In this document: positions 15,802-25,136 of the stretch, piece after piece | Numbering within the stretch: position 1 is the stretch's first letter | How the letters are laid out: every line of letters begins with the position of its first letter | Source of the DNA: JADJXV01 sp046328995 | GTDB taxonomy: Bacteria > Bacteroidota > Ignavibacteria > Kapaibacteriales > UBA961 | NCBI GenBank assembly: GCA_046328995.1 | Contig: JAXLVN010000002.1 | Span: 496,001 to 560,000, forward strand | Direction of reading: 5' to 3' | DNA: 64,000 nt | Made by a program: the position numbers and the translations under genes | Notes under the pieces: model-generated | The model's input: the letters and a program-made list of their open reading frames with translations, nothing else | The model's database searches: none | Told to the model about the DNA's origin: nothing

Positions 15802-18300
15802 TCAGTGCGTAATTATTATTCTATTGGTCAATGACAAGTGGCCGTTGACGGAAATAACGACCATATAGACACCTGCACTCAGTGAACCGGTGTCGAAATG
15901 AACAATTCCGCTCATATCGTCATGGGCAAGGGTGCGGTCGCACAAAACGCCGACGGTCGAGCCAAGAACGTCGGTAACCTCAATTTTTATATGCTGATCC
16001 GGGTGCTGTACATTGTAGGAAATGTACGCTCTGCCGGTGGCGGGATTGGGATAGATTGCTGCTGTCACAGCAGAAGGAGAATGTTCCGTTGCCGGCATAT
16101 CATCGACACTGACCGGTATAATGGGATCATTCGGTACATCGACCTCCCACATCGACCGACCATGCGTCGATACTCGCAGGATGACGGTATTAGGAACGAT
16201 TGGGCTGCCGGTGTAGAACTGCATATCCATCACCGATGTTGACGGGAAGCCCGTCCCGAGAGGTATCCACGACTCACCGCCGGTATAGGTGCAATAGACG
16301 CCGACATCGGTACCGACGAAGAGAATTTTCTCGTCATCAGGATGAATTGCCATGCAATTTGTCGGGGTATTAGGGAGAGTTTTACTGATGTTCGTCCAGG
16401 TCTTACCGAGGTTCGAAGTCTTATACACGTGGTCGGAATTATACCCTGACAGCGTTACGAAACATACCTTCTCATCATTTATCGATGGCTCGATATCGGT
16501 AATATACCGCTTAGGCAGATTATTGTTGATTAATGTCCAGGACGCTGCGTCGCCGCCACCCTCGGTCGTCACCCATACTTCACCGTTAGTAGTGCCGACA
16601 TAAATCACATCGGGATTCGCCTGAGAGGGTGCTATAGCAGTGATTTTTCCACCCAAGAAAGGCGAAATTCTCTCCCATTTGGTACCCTGATTGTACGAGG
16701 CATAGAGTCCGCTTCGCCCGCTGAAGAGCGTATTCGTACTCGGATCAACAATCAGAGGTGCTGCCCAAATTCCATCGTCGTTTGCCGGAATTCCATCGCT
16801 GATTTTCGCGACCGAACCATTCTTGGTATCAATACGTGTCATACTGCCGCCGGACTGTGTCTCGGCATAAATGATAGTGGGATTCCTGCTGTCAATGGCT
16901 GCAAACCCACCGTCTCCACCCAAATATTCTCCCCATTTGGTAGCAGTATTACTTACGGTGCCATTGTCCTGCGTGCCACCGTACATGACCTTGGGCTTGG
17001 TCTGATCCAACGCAAAATTTCCATGAAATTGCGTAATGGCGAGCCCGTTATTAATCGGACTCCATGACTCGCCGCCATCATCACTGCGATTCATGCCGCC
17101 GTCACAGCCGACATAGACTATATTGGGATTAATGGGATTGAAAAATCCACAATGCATATCGGGATGCACATTGGTATTATATCCGCCGACCTGCGTCCAA
17201 TTGACTCCTTCATCATCACTGCGGAAGAGATTCATTCCACCGATAATTACAATAGCTGGCTTCGTCGGATGGACAGTGATGAAATTATCATAATAGCCCT
17301 GTCCATTACCACCCTGAAAACTAAATATTCCGGGATCGGTAAAAGTTGTCTGCCAGGTAAGCCCGTTATCTTTCGACCGTATGACCGAACCGCTCGTGCC
17401 CGGGCGATCGACGAGAGCATAGACTACCTGAGGGTCAGACGCTGACATCTGAATGGAAATTCTGCCGACGGACGAAAAAGGGAGCTTGACTTTCGTGCCC
17501 CAGGTCTCGCCGCCATCGGTCGAACGGAATATCCCGACATTACTGACAGCTGCCAGTATGTTATTCTGATCCATAGGGTTAATCGTGATATCCGATACAC
17601 TCCCGTTATTCAACGTTCGCCGCCATGACGCGCCGCCGTTCGTGGACTTATAGAATCCGGAATTGCCATTAACGGCCGCAGCAAACACGAGATCGGAATT
17701 CAACGGATGCACATATATTTTCGAAAACCCTTCGACATTTGATAGTCCTACCGGTTGCCACGTGGCACCGGCATTGGTAGATTTGTAGATTCCGGTTCCG
17801 GAATAGCCATAATGCCCGCTATTATACTCACCCGTTCCCGCATAGAGTACATCCGGATTACGGTTGTCTATCGCGAGAGCACCAATGGCAATGGAATTCT
17901 CAAAGTCCATAATCGGCACCCAATGCCCCCCACCATCGGTGGACTTCCACACGCCTCCGTTGGCTGCGCCGATATAGACCACATCATCGATGGTAGGGTG
18001 ATGCACGATTGAACGCGTGCGGCCGCCGACTGCTACCGGACCTGCCTGACGCCAAAGTGGCTGCTGCGCAAGAAGTTGCGCGCCGTGCGGCTTGGACGTA
18101 TAGTAGCGCTGCTGCTCTTTGCGCGCGCTCAAAAGCGCGCCCTGAGGAATTGTATCAAAAGGAAATGCCCGCTGCTCGTAGAAAAAACGCTCACGATCTT
18201 CCGGATTGCCTTCCCGAAATTCGTCAACTTCGAACTGCGCCGATAGAAATTGAACAGCAAAAAAACACATGGTGACGGTCAGTACAAAAAGTCGTTTCAT
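15802..18300 (-). CDS. Secreted sortilin-like beta-propeller protein with T9SS sorting domain (short paralog)
   Basis: Extracellular protein of 832 residues with signal peptide MKRLFVLTVTMCFFAVQFLSAQ. The N-terminal EFREGNPEDRER...RAFPFDTIP region and the whole series of VPS10/BNR blades (repeated DGGxxW motifs) align closely with the first 730 residues of the downstream paralog. After the propeller it passes directly to the sorting domain (IYPNPATG, ending RIIITH). The 140-base spacing and shared orientation indicate a tandem duplication, followed by gain of an insert in the paralog or loss here. It is preceded by a divergent intergenic region shared with the acyl-CoA dehydrogenase gene. Confidence 0.85.
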   Translation of the reverse strand: MKRLFVLTVTMCFFAVQFLSAQFEVDEFREGNPEDRERFFYEQRAFPFDTIPQGALLSARKEQQRYYTSKPHGAQLLAQQPLWRQAGPVAVGGRTRSIVHHPTIDDVVYIGAANGGVWKSTDGGGHWVPIMDFENSIAIGALAIDNRNPDVLYAGTGEYNSGHYGYSGTGIYKSTNAGATWQPVGLSNVEGFSKIYVHPLNSDLVFAAAVNGNSGFYKSTNGGASWRRTLNNGSVSDITINPMDQNNILAAVSNVGIFRSTDGGETWGTKVKLPFSSVGRISIQMSASDPQVVYALVDRPGTSGSVIRSKDNGLTWQTTFTDPGIFSFQGGNGQGYYDNFITVHPTKPAIVIIGGMNLFRSDDEGVNWTQVGGYNTNVHPDMHCGFFNPINPNIVYVGCDGGMNRSDDGGESWSPINNGLAITQFHGNFALDQTKPKVMYGGTQDNGTVSNTATKWGEYLGGDGGFAAIDSRNPTIIYAETQSGGSMTRIDTKNGSVAKISDGIPANDDGIWAAPLIVDPSTNTLFSGRSGLYASYNQGTKWERISPFLGGKITAIAPSQANPDVIYVGTTNGEVWVTTEGGGDAASWTLINNNLPKRYITDIEPSINDEKVCFVTLSGYNSDHVYKTSNLGKTWTNISKTLPNTPTNCMAIHPDDEKILFVGTDVGVYCTYTGGESWIPLGTGFPSTSVMDMQFYTGSPIVPNTVILRVSTHGRSMWEVDVPNDPIIPVSVDDMPATEHSPSAVTAAIYPNPATGRAYISYNVQHPDQHIKIEVTDVLGSTVGVLCDRTLAHDDMSGIVHFDTGSLSAGVYMVVISVNGHLSLTNRIIITH

Positions 18301-18370
18301 GCGATGGTCTCACCTAAAATTGGTTCAAATGATGGATAAAAGTCAGGGTTGATAATTCTCGGAACACAAC

Positions 18371-18429
18371 TTACGGAACGAATCCCTAAAAATCAAAGCT
18401 TAAATGCCGGTTTGGCGGATTCTTCCGTA
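18371..18429. promoter_or_regulatory. Inverted repeat in divergent intergenic region
   Basis: The arms TTACGGAACGAATCC (18371-18385) and GGATTCTTCCGTA (18417-18429) are inverted copies with one extra base, separated by 31 bases. They lie between the divergent starts of the T9SS propeller gene (18300) and the acyl-CoA dehydrogenase gene (18518). This could be an operator or a leader hairpin; nothing distinguishes the two. Confidence 0.35.
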
Positions 18430-18517
18430 CGATTTGTAAATTTTCCTTTGCCGAGTGCCGAAATCGCCGCAATTTTGTAGAAAATCTCTTGTTTTTTTGT
18501 ACATTTTGGAAAATAAT

Positions 18518-19666
18518 ATGCTCAGTTTTCAATACTCCGAAACTCATGATTTAATCCGTCAGACTGCCCGCCAATTCGCTCAGGAAGAAATCCTGCCCTC
18601 CGTTATCGAACGTGACAAAAGCGCTCAATTTCCTACAGAAATTATCAAAAAACTCGGTGAACTCGGCTTCATGGGAATGATGGTATCGCCCGATTGGGGC
18701 GGCAGCGGACTCGATGCTGTCAGCTACGTCATCGCCATGGAAGAAATCTCCAAAGTCGATGCAAGCGTCGGCGTGGTAATGTCGGTCAATAACTCCCTCG
18801 TCTGCTGGGCAATTGAGTCATTTGGTAATGATGAGCAAAAAGAAAAATATCTGCGACCGCTCGCGACCGGCGAAAAGCTTGGCGCATTCTGCCTCTCCGA
18901 ACCCGAAGCTGGCTCAGACGCCACACAGCAGCACACAAGCGCCGCTCTCGAAAATGGAAATTGGGTGATTAACGGCACGAAAAACTGGATTACCAACGGT
19001 ACAACGGCTGATATTTATCTCGTGATGGCTCAGACCGACCGCGAGAAAAAACACAAAGGTATCACCTGCTTTATCGTTGAGCGTGACCGCGCAGGATTCG
19101 AACCCGGACTCAAAGAAGACAAGCTCGGTATCCGCTCAAGCGATACGTGTTCGATTGGACTGACGAATGTAACTGTTCCACCGGAAAACATCTTAGGCGA
19201 AGCAGGACGTGGCTTCAACATCGCAATGGAAGTGCTCAACGGCGGCCGTATCGGTATCGCCGCCCAAGCCCTCGGTATCGCGCAAGGCGCCTTCGAACGT
19301 GCACTCGAATACTCCACACAACGCAAAGCATTCGGTAAGCCGATCGCAGATTTACAGGCAATTCAATTCAAGCTCGCCGAAATGTCGGTCAAAATCGAAG
19401 CATCCCGCCTGATGATTCTCCGCGCTGCCACGATGAAGGACAAACACGAACGCTTCGTGAAAGAAGCCGCGCAAGCGAAATTACTCGCCTCCAAAACAGC
19501 AGTCGAAGTAGCACTCGAAGCAATTCAAATTCATGGCGGTTACGGTTATGTACGCGAGTATCATGTCGAACGTATGCTTCGCGATGCGAAAATTACCGAG
19601 ATCTACGAAGGTACATCCGAGATTCAACATATCGTGATTGCTCGCGAGTTGATTAAAGCGTTATAA
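18518..19666 (+). CDS. Acyl-CoA dehydrogenase (short-chain/butyryl type)
   Basis: FAD enzyme that introduces the alpha-beta double bond in acyl-CoA during fatty acid oxidation or butyryl-CoA metabolism. With the ATG at 18518 it has 382 residues, the family's normal size; an earlier in-frame ATG at 18455 would add 21 unconserved residues. Motifs: FCLSEPEAGSD near residue 126, ITNGTTADIYLVMA, RKAFGKPI, and IHGGYGY followed by the catalytic base E364 in IYEGTSEIQ. It is monocistronic with a strong terminator after it; no electron-transfer flavoprotein gene is nearby. Confidence 0.95.
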   Translation: MLSFQYSETHDLIRQTARQFAQEEILPSVIERDKSAQFPTEIIKKLGELGFMGMMVSPDWGGSGLDAVSYVIAMEEISKVDASVGVVMSVNNSLVCWAIESFGNDEQKEKYLRPLATGEKLGAFCLSEPEAGSDATQQHTSAALENGNWVINGTKNWITNGTTADIYLVMAQTDREKKHKGITCFIVERDRAGFEPGLKEDKLGIRSSDTCSIGLTNVTVPPENILGEAGRGFNIAMEVLNGGRIGIAAQALGIAQGAFERALEYSTQRKAFGKPIADLQAIQFKLAEMSVKIEASRLMILRAATMKDKHERFVKEAAQAKLLASKTAVEVALEAIQIHGGYGYVREYHVERMLRDAKITEIYEGTSEIQHIVIARELIKAL

Positions 19667-19686
19667 ATTACAATCTTGCGACAAAG

Positions 19687-19723
19687 TAAAAGGCGGATTC
19701 TCTGATGAGAATCCGCCTTTTTT
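19687..19723 (+). terminator. Intrinsic terminator of the acyl-CoA dehydrogenase gene
   Basis: A perfect 14-base stem, AAAGGCGGATTCTC (19689-19702) and its complement (19707-19720), with a TGAT loop and a run of T on the plus strand. Confidence 0.9.
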
Positions 19724-19843
19724 GTGATACAGGTGAGCTGTGCTGTTGACAGTAGCAACCTTAAATTTGACAAGTACTTGAACATTTCGACAAGCTCAAT
19801 GTGACGGAAAAAAATTCTGCCTCCGCAGAAGTCCACACCAATT

Positions 19844-21307
19844 TCACTTCTCTAATTTTTTGATCATTTCCTCTGCATTTCTGTTCGAAGGATCTAATTC
19901 CAAACTTTTTCGGTAATTCTTGATCGCCAGCGGCTTGTCACCTTTGCTCATATATGCTTCGGCGAGACTGTCATAAGCATTGGACGACGTAGGATTGGCA
20001 AGACAATTCATCGAAAAAATGTCAATCGCCGCATCATAGTTGAGCTTTGATAAATATTCATAACCACTTCTATTTAAAAGGTACTCCAGAATGTCGGTGT
20101 TGGAGGGTCTGTTGCGATACATGAGCGTAGCATCTTGGAGTCCGGCTTTCAAAATAACCTCAATTATTTCTTGCGAAAATTTCTGATTGGTGGCATTGTC
20201 GGGTTTGGGAATCGTAGGCTCGTAGTTCTTTTCAAAAATGATCTTGGCAATTTCAAAGGACATCTGATCGACGCCTCTGAAAAATTTATTTGCCATCACA
20301 ATCACCGTGGTCTTCTCATCAATAAAACGCATGAAGTCTGCATAAAAAATATTGTTGGTGCCATTGTGCCAGACTCGGTAAGTATTTCTTTTTGTTTTCG
20401 TTACATCCCATCCATACGCATAGATAGCGTCATGCTGTTCCGTGCTTCGGACGGCAGGATGATACAGTTTTTCCTTCGCTGCCTTCGACAGAATTCTATC
20501 CGTCATCAGTGCCTTATGCCAGATAAACATATCCTCGGTCGTCGAAAGTATTCCGCCATTTCCGAGCAAGTGAAGGTAGGGCGCTCTCCCATTCCATTGT
20601 TTATCTGTTGGCTTGCCCCATAGTGTATTGTTCTTCCCATAACCAACTGCTATTTGAGTCGTGTCAAAGCGCGGTCTGCTGTAGCCGGTTTCCTCCATTT
20701 TGGATGGTTTCCAGAGGTTTTCATAGAGGTACTGTTCGTAGGGCTGCCCGGTAACTTTTTCAATAATAAGGGCTAACAAACTATACCCAATATTTGAATA
20801 CGAAAACTCCGTTCCAACTTTAAACAACAGCGGTGATTTCATGACCGTGTCAAGAAACGCCTGCGGTTGAATTGGCTCGTAGTCGCCTCCTACATTACTT
20901 TGCAATCCGGATTGGTGTCGTAATAAGTCGTGAATGGTGATGGTAGATTTGTCGGCCGGAACATTCTGAAAGTAGGAAGTGATGGTATCTGACGTGGTTA
21001 ATTTACCTTGCATTTCTAATTTCAAAATGGCAGATGCGGTAAATTGCTTCGTGAGGGAACCAATATCAAAGATAGTATGAGGTGTGTTCTTGCGGTTAAA
21101 TTCTGCGTTTCGTAATCCACACCCTTTCGAAAGTACTTTCTTGCCGCTTAGTTCGACGAGCACGGTGCCGGCAAAACCTGCTTTTTCAACATCGGCAATG
21201 TACTTTTCGATTCGTGAGGAAATAGTATGTGATGTATTCTGTTGAGCCAATGAGATAGTACTCACCGTAAGTATTCCCAACAATAGGGGTAGTAGTTTTG
21301 AAATCAT
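19844..21307 (-). CDS. Serine hydrolase of the beta-lactamase/penicillin-binding family with C-terminal TPR
   Basis: Exported hydrolase of 487 residues from the ATG at 21307, which begins a signal peptide (MISKLLPLLLGILTVSTISLAQ); an in-frame ATG at 21352 would lengthen the N-terminus by 15 residues. The nucleophile motif SLTK is at residues 84-87, the tyrosine motif YSN at 170-172, and a WHNG stretch lies in the third motif's place. The last 90 residues form TPR-like helices (NAYDSLAEAYMSKGDKPLAIKNY). Members act as esterases, D-aminopeptidases or carboxypeptidases; the substrate is not predictable. No ribosome binding site is obvious at either start. Confidence 0.85.
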   Translation of the reverse strand: MISKLLPLLLGILTVSTISLAQQNTSHTISSRIEKYIADVEKAGFAGTVLVELSGKKVLSKGCGLRNAEFNRKNTPHTIFDIGSLTKQFTASAILKLEMQGKLTTSDTITSYFQNVPADKSTITIHDLLRHQSGLQSNVGGDYEPIQPQAFLDTVMKSPLLFKVGTEFSYSNIGYSLLALIIEKVTGQPYEQYLYENLWKPSKMEETGYSRPRFDTTQIAVGYGKNNTLWGKPTDKQWNGRAPYLHLLGNGGILSTTEDMFIWHKALMTDRILSKAAKEKLYHPAVRSTEQHDAIYAYGWDVTKTKRNTYRVWHNGTNNIFYADFMRFIDEKTTVIVMANKFFRGVDQMSFEIAKIIFEKNYEPTIPKPDNATNQKFSQEIIEVILKAGLQDATLMYRNRPSNTDILEYLLNRSGYEYLSKLNYDAAIDIFSMNCLANPTSSNAYDSLAEAYMSKGDKPLAIKNYRKSLELDPSNRNAEEMIKKLEK

Positions 21308-21538
21308 GATGGTTGAGGAGGATGTACGTATAAGAATTTGAACGTTTATCATAGCGTGCTTTTGCTGTAAAAAGTACGTACTATGTATTTATTATTGATG
21401 ATTAAATGTCTTTGTGATTTGTAACTGCCTAGTACATAAAAGGTTGCGAGAAAAAAGCAGCGAGAACTAGGGTAGTGTCGGGTCAATTTTTTCCTACCAA
21501 CCGAATAGGATAGAGACAAACATTTTCGGGCGTTGGAG

Positions 21539-22276
21539 CTACGTGGTGTTCTTCTTTTGTCCGCTAATACCTGTTGCACAACCGTAAAAGTAACTATCGA
21601 AGGTTACTGTTAGGGCATGTTGTTCAAATATTTCCCGCACATGTTCTGAATTCCCAAATCTATCGGTGTATTCCCACAACATTCTGTAATCACTCGGATT
21701 ACCAAGAAATAGTTTCCCGAGCATTGGAATGATTTTGCTTAAGTAGAGCTTGTAGAAGAATAGTAATGTCTTATTGCTCGGCTTCGATATTTCGATAAAA
21801 ATGAATTTTCCATCGGGTTTTAAAATTCGGTTGATAGTCATCGCTACATTATGAAGCTGCTTTTCATTAAACGTCTTCAGTCCGAATGCACAGGTGACGA
21901 TGTCATACTCGCTCGAGGGAAGTGTATTCTGTAAAATATCTTGATGGAATACCGTAAACCTATTCCCAAATTTTTGAGAATTCTTTTGTTGGCTTGCGTT
22001 ATACATTTCTTCCGAAAAGTCCAACGCCGTACATTGTGCATTAGGGAATTGCTTTGTTAAAATACTCCAATTTTCACCTAATCCTGAAAGCAAATCGATA
22101 ATCGTTATTTCATTTGAATTGGACTCTACTTTCTCAATAAACTGCCGGCGCCACAGTACGGAAAAGCCAAACGACGTAATAAAATTCATTCTTTCGTATG
22201 AATAGGACATTCGATTAAAAAGCCGTTGAATATATTCAGGATCGTATATATCTTCCATAGATGGCTGAGAGTACAT
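21539..22276 (-). CDS. Class I SAM-dependent methyltransferase, UbiE/MenG-like
   Basis: About 245 residues from the ATG at 22276; a TTG at 22318 would add 14. The SAM-binding motif I reads IIDLLSGLGENW, followed by CTALDFSEEM and the post-motif region DIVTCAFGLKTF, then LKPDGKFIFIE. The DPEYIQRLFNRMS...YERMNFITSFGFS N-terminus is of the demethylmenaquinone/ubiquinone methyltransferase type. The glycine motif is degenerate (SGLGE rather than GTGTG), so the substrate may differ. It stands alone and is not linked to other quinone genes. Confidence 0.82.
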   Translation of the reverse strand: MYSQPSMEDIYDPEYIQRLFNRMSYSYERMNFITSFGFSVLWRRQFIEKVESNSNEITIIDLLSGLGENWSILTKQFPNAQCTALDFSEEMYNASQQKNSQKFGNRFTVFHQDILQNTLPSSEYDIVTCAFGLKTFNEKQLHNVAMTINRILKPDGKFIFIEISKPSNKTLLFFYKLYLSKIIPMLGKLFLGNPSDYRMLWEYTDRFGNSEHVREIFEQHALTVTFDSYFYGCATGISGQKKNTT

Positions 22277-22398
22277 AGTAATGGCTTGAATGTGTACGAG
22301 AGGGGAAGTACCTGTCAACTCTCACTCGCGCTCGCAAAAATACTCAAATAAACACATGTCTGCATCAGACAACAAGCTGCTCGCCCGTTCGCTATGCT

Positions 22399-22656
22399 GT
22401 TTCCAATTACCCGACAACTCTTACCGCTGAAACGCCTGCAGGATAGATTACCAATCAAAAAGTCCGGTATTCAAGCGTTTGTACGTACGCAGAAAAGCCG
22501 CGCTTGATTTGACGAAACTATCGTATGTAGCAAAGATTTAGTAAATTGTTGTCGTTATAGTGAACAACTTGTGTTTGTTTTCAGTACTGATGATTGATGC
22601 AGAGTACAGCTACGGGCGGGCGTTTCATCGGTACGTGTTGACGGTCAGTTGGAAAC
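22399..22656. repeat. Element with about 41-base imperfect terminal inverted repeats
   Basis: The arm at 22399-22439 (GTTTCCAATTACCCGACAAC and onward through GAAACGCCTGC) matches the reverse complement of 22616-22656 with roughly ten mismatches. A 176-base core lies between the arms with no credible coding sequence. Size and structure are MITE-like or those of a large folded repeat. It occupies most of the 459-base gap between the methyltransferase start (22276) and the T9SS gene at 22736; nothing else was seen there. Confidence 0.5.
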
Positions 22657-22735
22657 AACGGACAGGACTGGAAAGAAGCAGGCATTGCTCAGAATCAAAA
22701 ACAATTTTTATTGAACTTTAAGTGAGTCGATAGTT

Positions 22736-24163
22736 TTGCGTATAATTTTATCTACAGTTATTACTTTGCTTCTATCAATCCCACTAAGAGCTCAAGAACT
22801 CTCAGGATGGGAAAAGGTATATGAAACCGATTCTGATATTGGTTATTTTACAAGGGAGTTCCCCAAGAAAATGAGTTTTCCTATCTCTGATGTTGGTTAT
22901 TTTGTTTTACCCCCCGATACCCTTATAGTTACTATGGATAAAGGAGTTACGTGGAAGAAAGAGCAAGTGAGACTTTCTGATAGTATGAAGGTACTGAGCA
23001 TTGATAACATTAGTTTTTATAGTCAGTCAGAAGGATTTATTAGTGTAGTAATCGATACGAATATATATGCTCAGGAGAAAAGCTATATTCCTCATCTCAT
23101 AAAAGTAACCGACTATGCCAAGAAATTTAAGATGATATCGCTACCATATACTGCATTAAAGGATACCCGTTTTAAAATTTTTTCAATACATTTTTTCAGT
23201 TCTAATTATGGTGTATGTACAATTCAGAACCATAAAGTAGCCTATTTTAATGGGGAAGTTGATACAGCCGCTGCCATTGTAGTTACCTTTGACGGTGGGA
23301 CTACTTGGTCAGAAGATCTTGATGTAGAATCTATTTCATGGTTATTAAAGGGGGATGGACGCAAACTACAAGTAATGGACTCTCTTGTGTGGTATACTTC
23401 TTATGGTCAGGGTAGTACCGATGTTAGATATTTGTATAAATTTACTGGTGATGGTGGTAAAACTTGGACAAACTATCAGCATTTATCAGCTCAATATCCT
23501 CTGGCGTTACGTATGAATTATTTCTATGACTTGGATAAAAAAAGATACTATGATGAATCATTGAAACAGTATGTTTATTCAAGGATTTATTATGCTTCGG
23601 AAAATAAATATTTTGATTCTTTACCAGAACAATATACGAATACTTTTCCTGCATATTCTCATTGTCGAAATGGATTTGTCGTTATGTATGGTATAACTGA
23701 ACCTATCGTTGGAGTTAATAGATATTTGTTTACAACATTAGATTCATGCAAAACGTGGACAATGGTTAAAATATCTGGGTGGGAAAAATATAAGTCCGCT
23801 GATGTGAAATCAGCAGTTACTACAAATGATGGTTGGGCCTTTCTTTTGTGCAGATTTGATGATTCAGCATCAAACAGCAAAGCCGTTATCTACAGGAAAC
23901 ACTTAGATACAAATACAGGTATAAAAGAAGAAGAAGAAGAGAAGCCGAAAATTACTATCTACCCAAATCCCACAGAGCAAATCCTCCGCTGGAATGTACC
24001 CAACGGCAGAGCAACAATCACCGACGCTCTTGGCGTGGAGGTGGTATCTGTTCCGGCATCAAGCATGCAAGCCGATATATCCGGCTTAGCGATTGGCGTG
24101 TATTATCTGACAATCCGCAGTAGTGGCGAGAGTGTGACAAGGATGTTTACGGTGATGAGATGA
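22736..24163 (+). CDS. AT-rich secreted protein with BNR-like motifs and T9SS sorting domain
   Basis: Secreted protein of 475 residues. The frame starts with TTG at 22736, directly at a signal peptide (MRIILSTVITLLLSIPLRAQ); there is no in-frame ATG until beyond the signal, so the TTG start is supported. The body has several propeller-like motifs (MDKGVTW, FDGGTTW, TGDGGKTW, DSCKTW), similar to photosynthesis-stability or BNR blades. The end carries IYPNPTEQ and closes with RMFTVMR. The body is strikingly AT-rich (27% G+C by my count at 23161-23220), while the sorting domain is not (58% at 24001-24060). An EEEEEKP linker marks the change. Function unknown. Confidence 0.85.
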   Translation: MRIILSTVITLLLSIPLRAQELSGWEKVYETDSDIGYFTREFPKKMSFPISDVGYFVLPPDTLIVTMDKGVTWKKEQVRLSDSMKVLSIDNISFYSQSEGFISVVIDTNIYAQEKSYIPHLIKVTDYAKKFKMISLPYTALKDTRFKIFSIHFFSSNYGVCTIQNHKVAYFNGEVDTAAAIVVTFDGGTTWSEDLDVESISWLLKGDGRKLQVMDSLVWYTSYGQGSTDVRYLYKFTGDGGKTWTNYQHLSAQYPLALRMNYFYDLDKKRYYDESLKQYVYSRIYYASENKYFDSLPEQYTNTFPAYSHCRNGFVVMYGITEPIVGVNRYLFTTLDSCKTWTMVKISGWEKYKSADVKSAVTTNDGWAFLLCRFDDSASNSKAVIYRKHLDTNTGIKEEEEEKPKITIYPNPTEQILRWNVPNGRATITDALGVEVVSVPASSMQADISGLAIGVYYLTIRSSGESVTRMFTVMR

Positions 24164-24199
24164 ATTAACGAAAGCAGAATGGAGCGTAGCAAATGTAAC

Positions 24200-24231
24200 G
24201 CCCTGGCTAGCTCACTTGTCAGGGCTTTTTT
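24200..24231 (+). terminator. Intrinsic terminator of the AT-rich T9SS gene
   Basis: Stem GCCCTG (24200-24205) and CAGGGC (24220-24225) with a 14-base loop and six T following, 37 bases after the stop codon. Confidence 0.75.
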
Positions 24232-24291
24232 ATGGCTTGGACGGCAATGGGTGCCCGCAGGCGACGCTTGGAATATGCAGAACAGAACCCA
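24231..24291 (+). repeat. Terminator-linked repeat, copy 1
   Basis: About 60 bases beginning ATGGCTTGGACGGCAATGGG and ending GGAATATGCAGAACAGAACC. It matches, with about ten differences, the copy at 35864-35923 on the minus strand. Both copies begin right after the T-run of a terminator that follows a T9SS-cargo gene. Confidence 0.8.
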
Positions 24292-24309
24292 ATATTCATG
24301 CGTATAATT

Positions 24310-24371
24310 ATAAAATCAGAATTCACGGTAAAAATCAGCGAACGTCATCACTATCTGCGCCATCAGCGTGC
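24310..24371 (+). repeat. Dispersed repeat with AAAATCAGCG and CATCAGCGTGCCAT
   Basis: This stretch contains TATAAAATCAG, AAAAATCAGCGAAC and CATCAGCGTGCCAT. The same words, in similar order, make up the three copies at 29716-29924. With copy 1 of the terminator-linked repeat it fills the 284-base gap between the T9SS gene and the FMN reductase gene. Confidence 0.5.
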
Positions 24372-24447
24372 CATCAAAAGATTTTTTTCCCTGCGCAATC
24401 GTCACCCCCACTTCTCACGATGATTTCATTCCATAATTCCATCCAAT

Positions 24448-25032
24448 ATGAGCATAATTCCTATCAAGATTCTCGCGTTTTCGGGTAGTCTTCGGCGCGA
24501 TTCGTACAACAAAAAACTCGTGCAGGTCGCCGCTGAGGGAGCCCGTAAAATCGGCGCTGAGGTGACTCTTATCGATTTTCGTGATTATCCTATGCCGTTT
24601 TATGACGGTGACTTACCGGCAGGTGAAGAATTTCCTGCGGCTGTCTCCGAGTTCCGCCGACTGATGATCGAGCATCACGGCTTCCTCATCGCCTCGCCCG
24701 AGTACAATATGAGCATGACGGCAATTCTCAAAAACGCTATTGATTGGGCATCGCGCGCCGAACCCGGCGAAGTGCCACAAGCGGCTTTCAGGGGAAAAGT
24801 GGCGGCGATTATGACGACCTCGCCCGGATATTTCGGAGGGATTCGCGGGCTGAGTCATTTACGCTTAGTGCTTGAAAGTATGGGTACTATCGTGATGCCG
24901 GATCAGATTGCCGTTCCCAAGTCGGGCGGCGCATTTGCCGAACAGGGCAATTTATCAGACGAACGTCAGCACGCGGCGGTCGAAAAATTAGGCGCAAGTG
25001 TAGCGCAAATGCTGATGAAATTACACGCGTAA
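24448..25032 (+). CDS. NADPH-dependent FMN reductase family protein
   Basis: Flavodoxin-fold reductase of 194 residues using NAD(P)H and FMN to reduce quinones, chromate, azo compounds or free flavin. The FMN phosphate loop is SGSLRRDSYN at residues 11-20, followed by SPEYNMSM and LKNAIDWASR. The TTSPGYFGGIRG segment completes the flavin pocket. It is cytoplasmic and monocistronic or loosely followed by the dihydrolipoyl dehydrogenase gene (104 bases). Physiological substrate unknown. Confidence 0.9.
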   Translation: MSIIPIKILAFSGSLRRDSYNKKLVQVAAEGARKIGAEVTLIDFRDYPMPFYDGDLPAGEEFPAAVSEFRRLMIEHHGFLIASPEYNMSMTAILKNAIDWASRAEPGEVPQAAFRGKVAAIMTTSPGYFGGIRGLSHLRLVLESMGTIVMPDQIAVPKSGGAFAEQGNLSDERQHAAVEKLGASVAQMLMKLHA

Positions 25033-25136
25033 TTCTGCCCTCATCTCCGGCATTTCAAGACCTGCTTTCCGGCGAAAAGTCCGTATATTTGTAAAGTTAT
25101 TTGACGGTATTTCTTCAATTTCAATCAGGATTTCAG

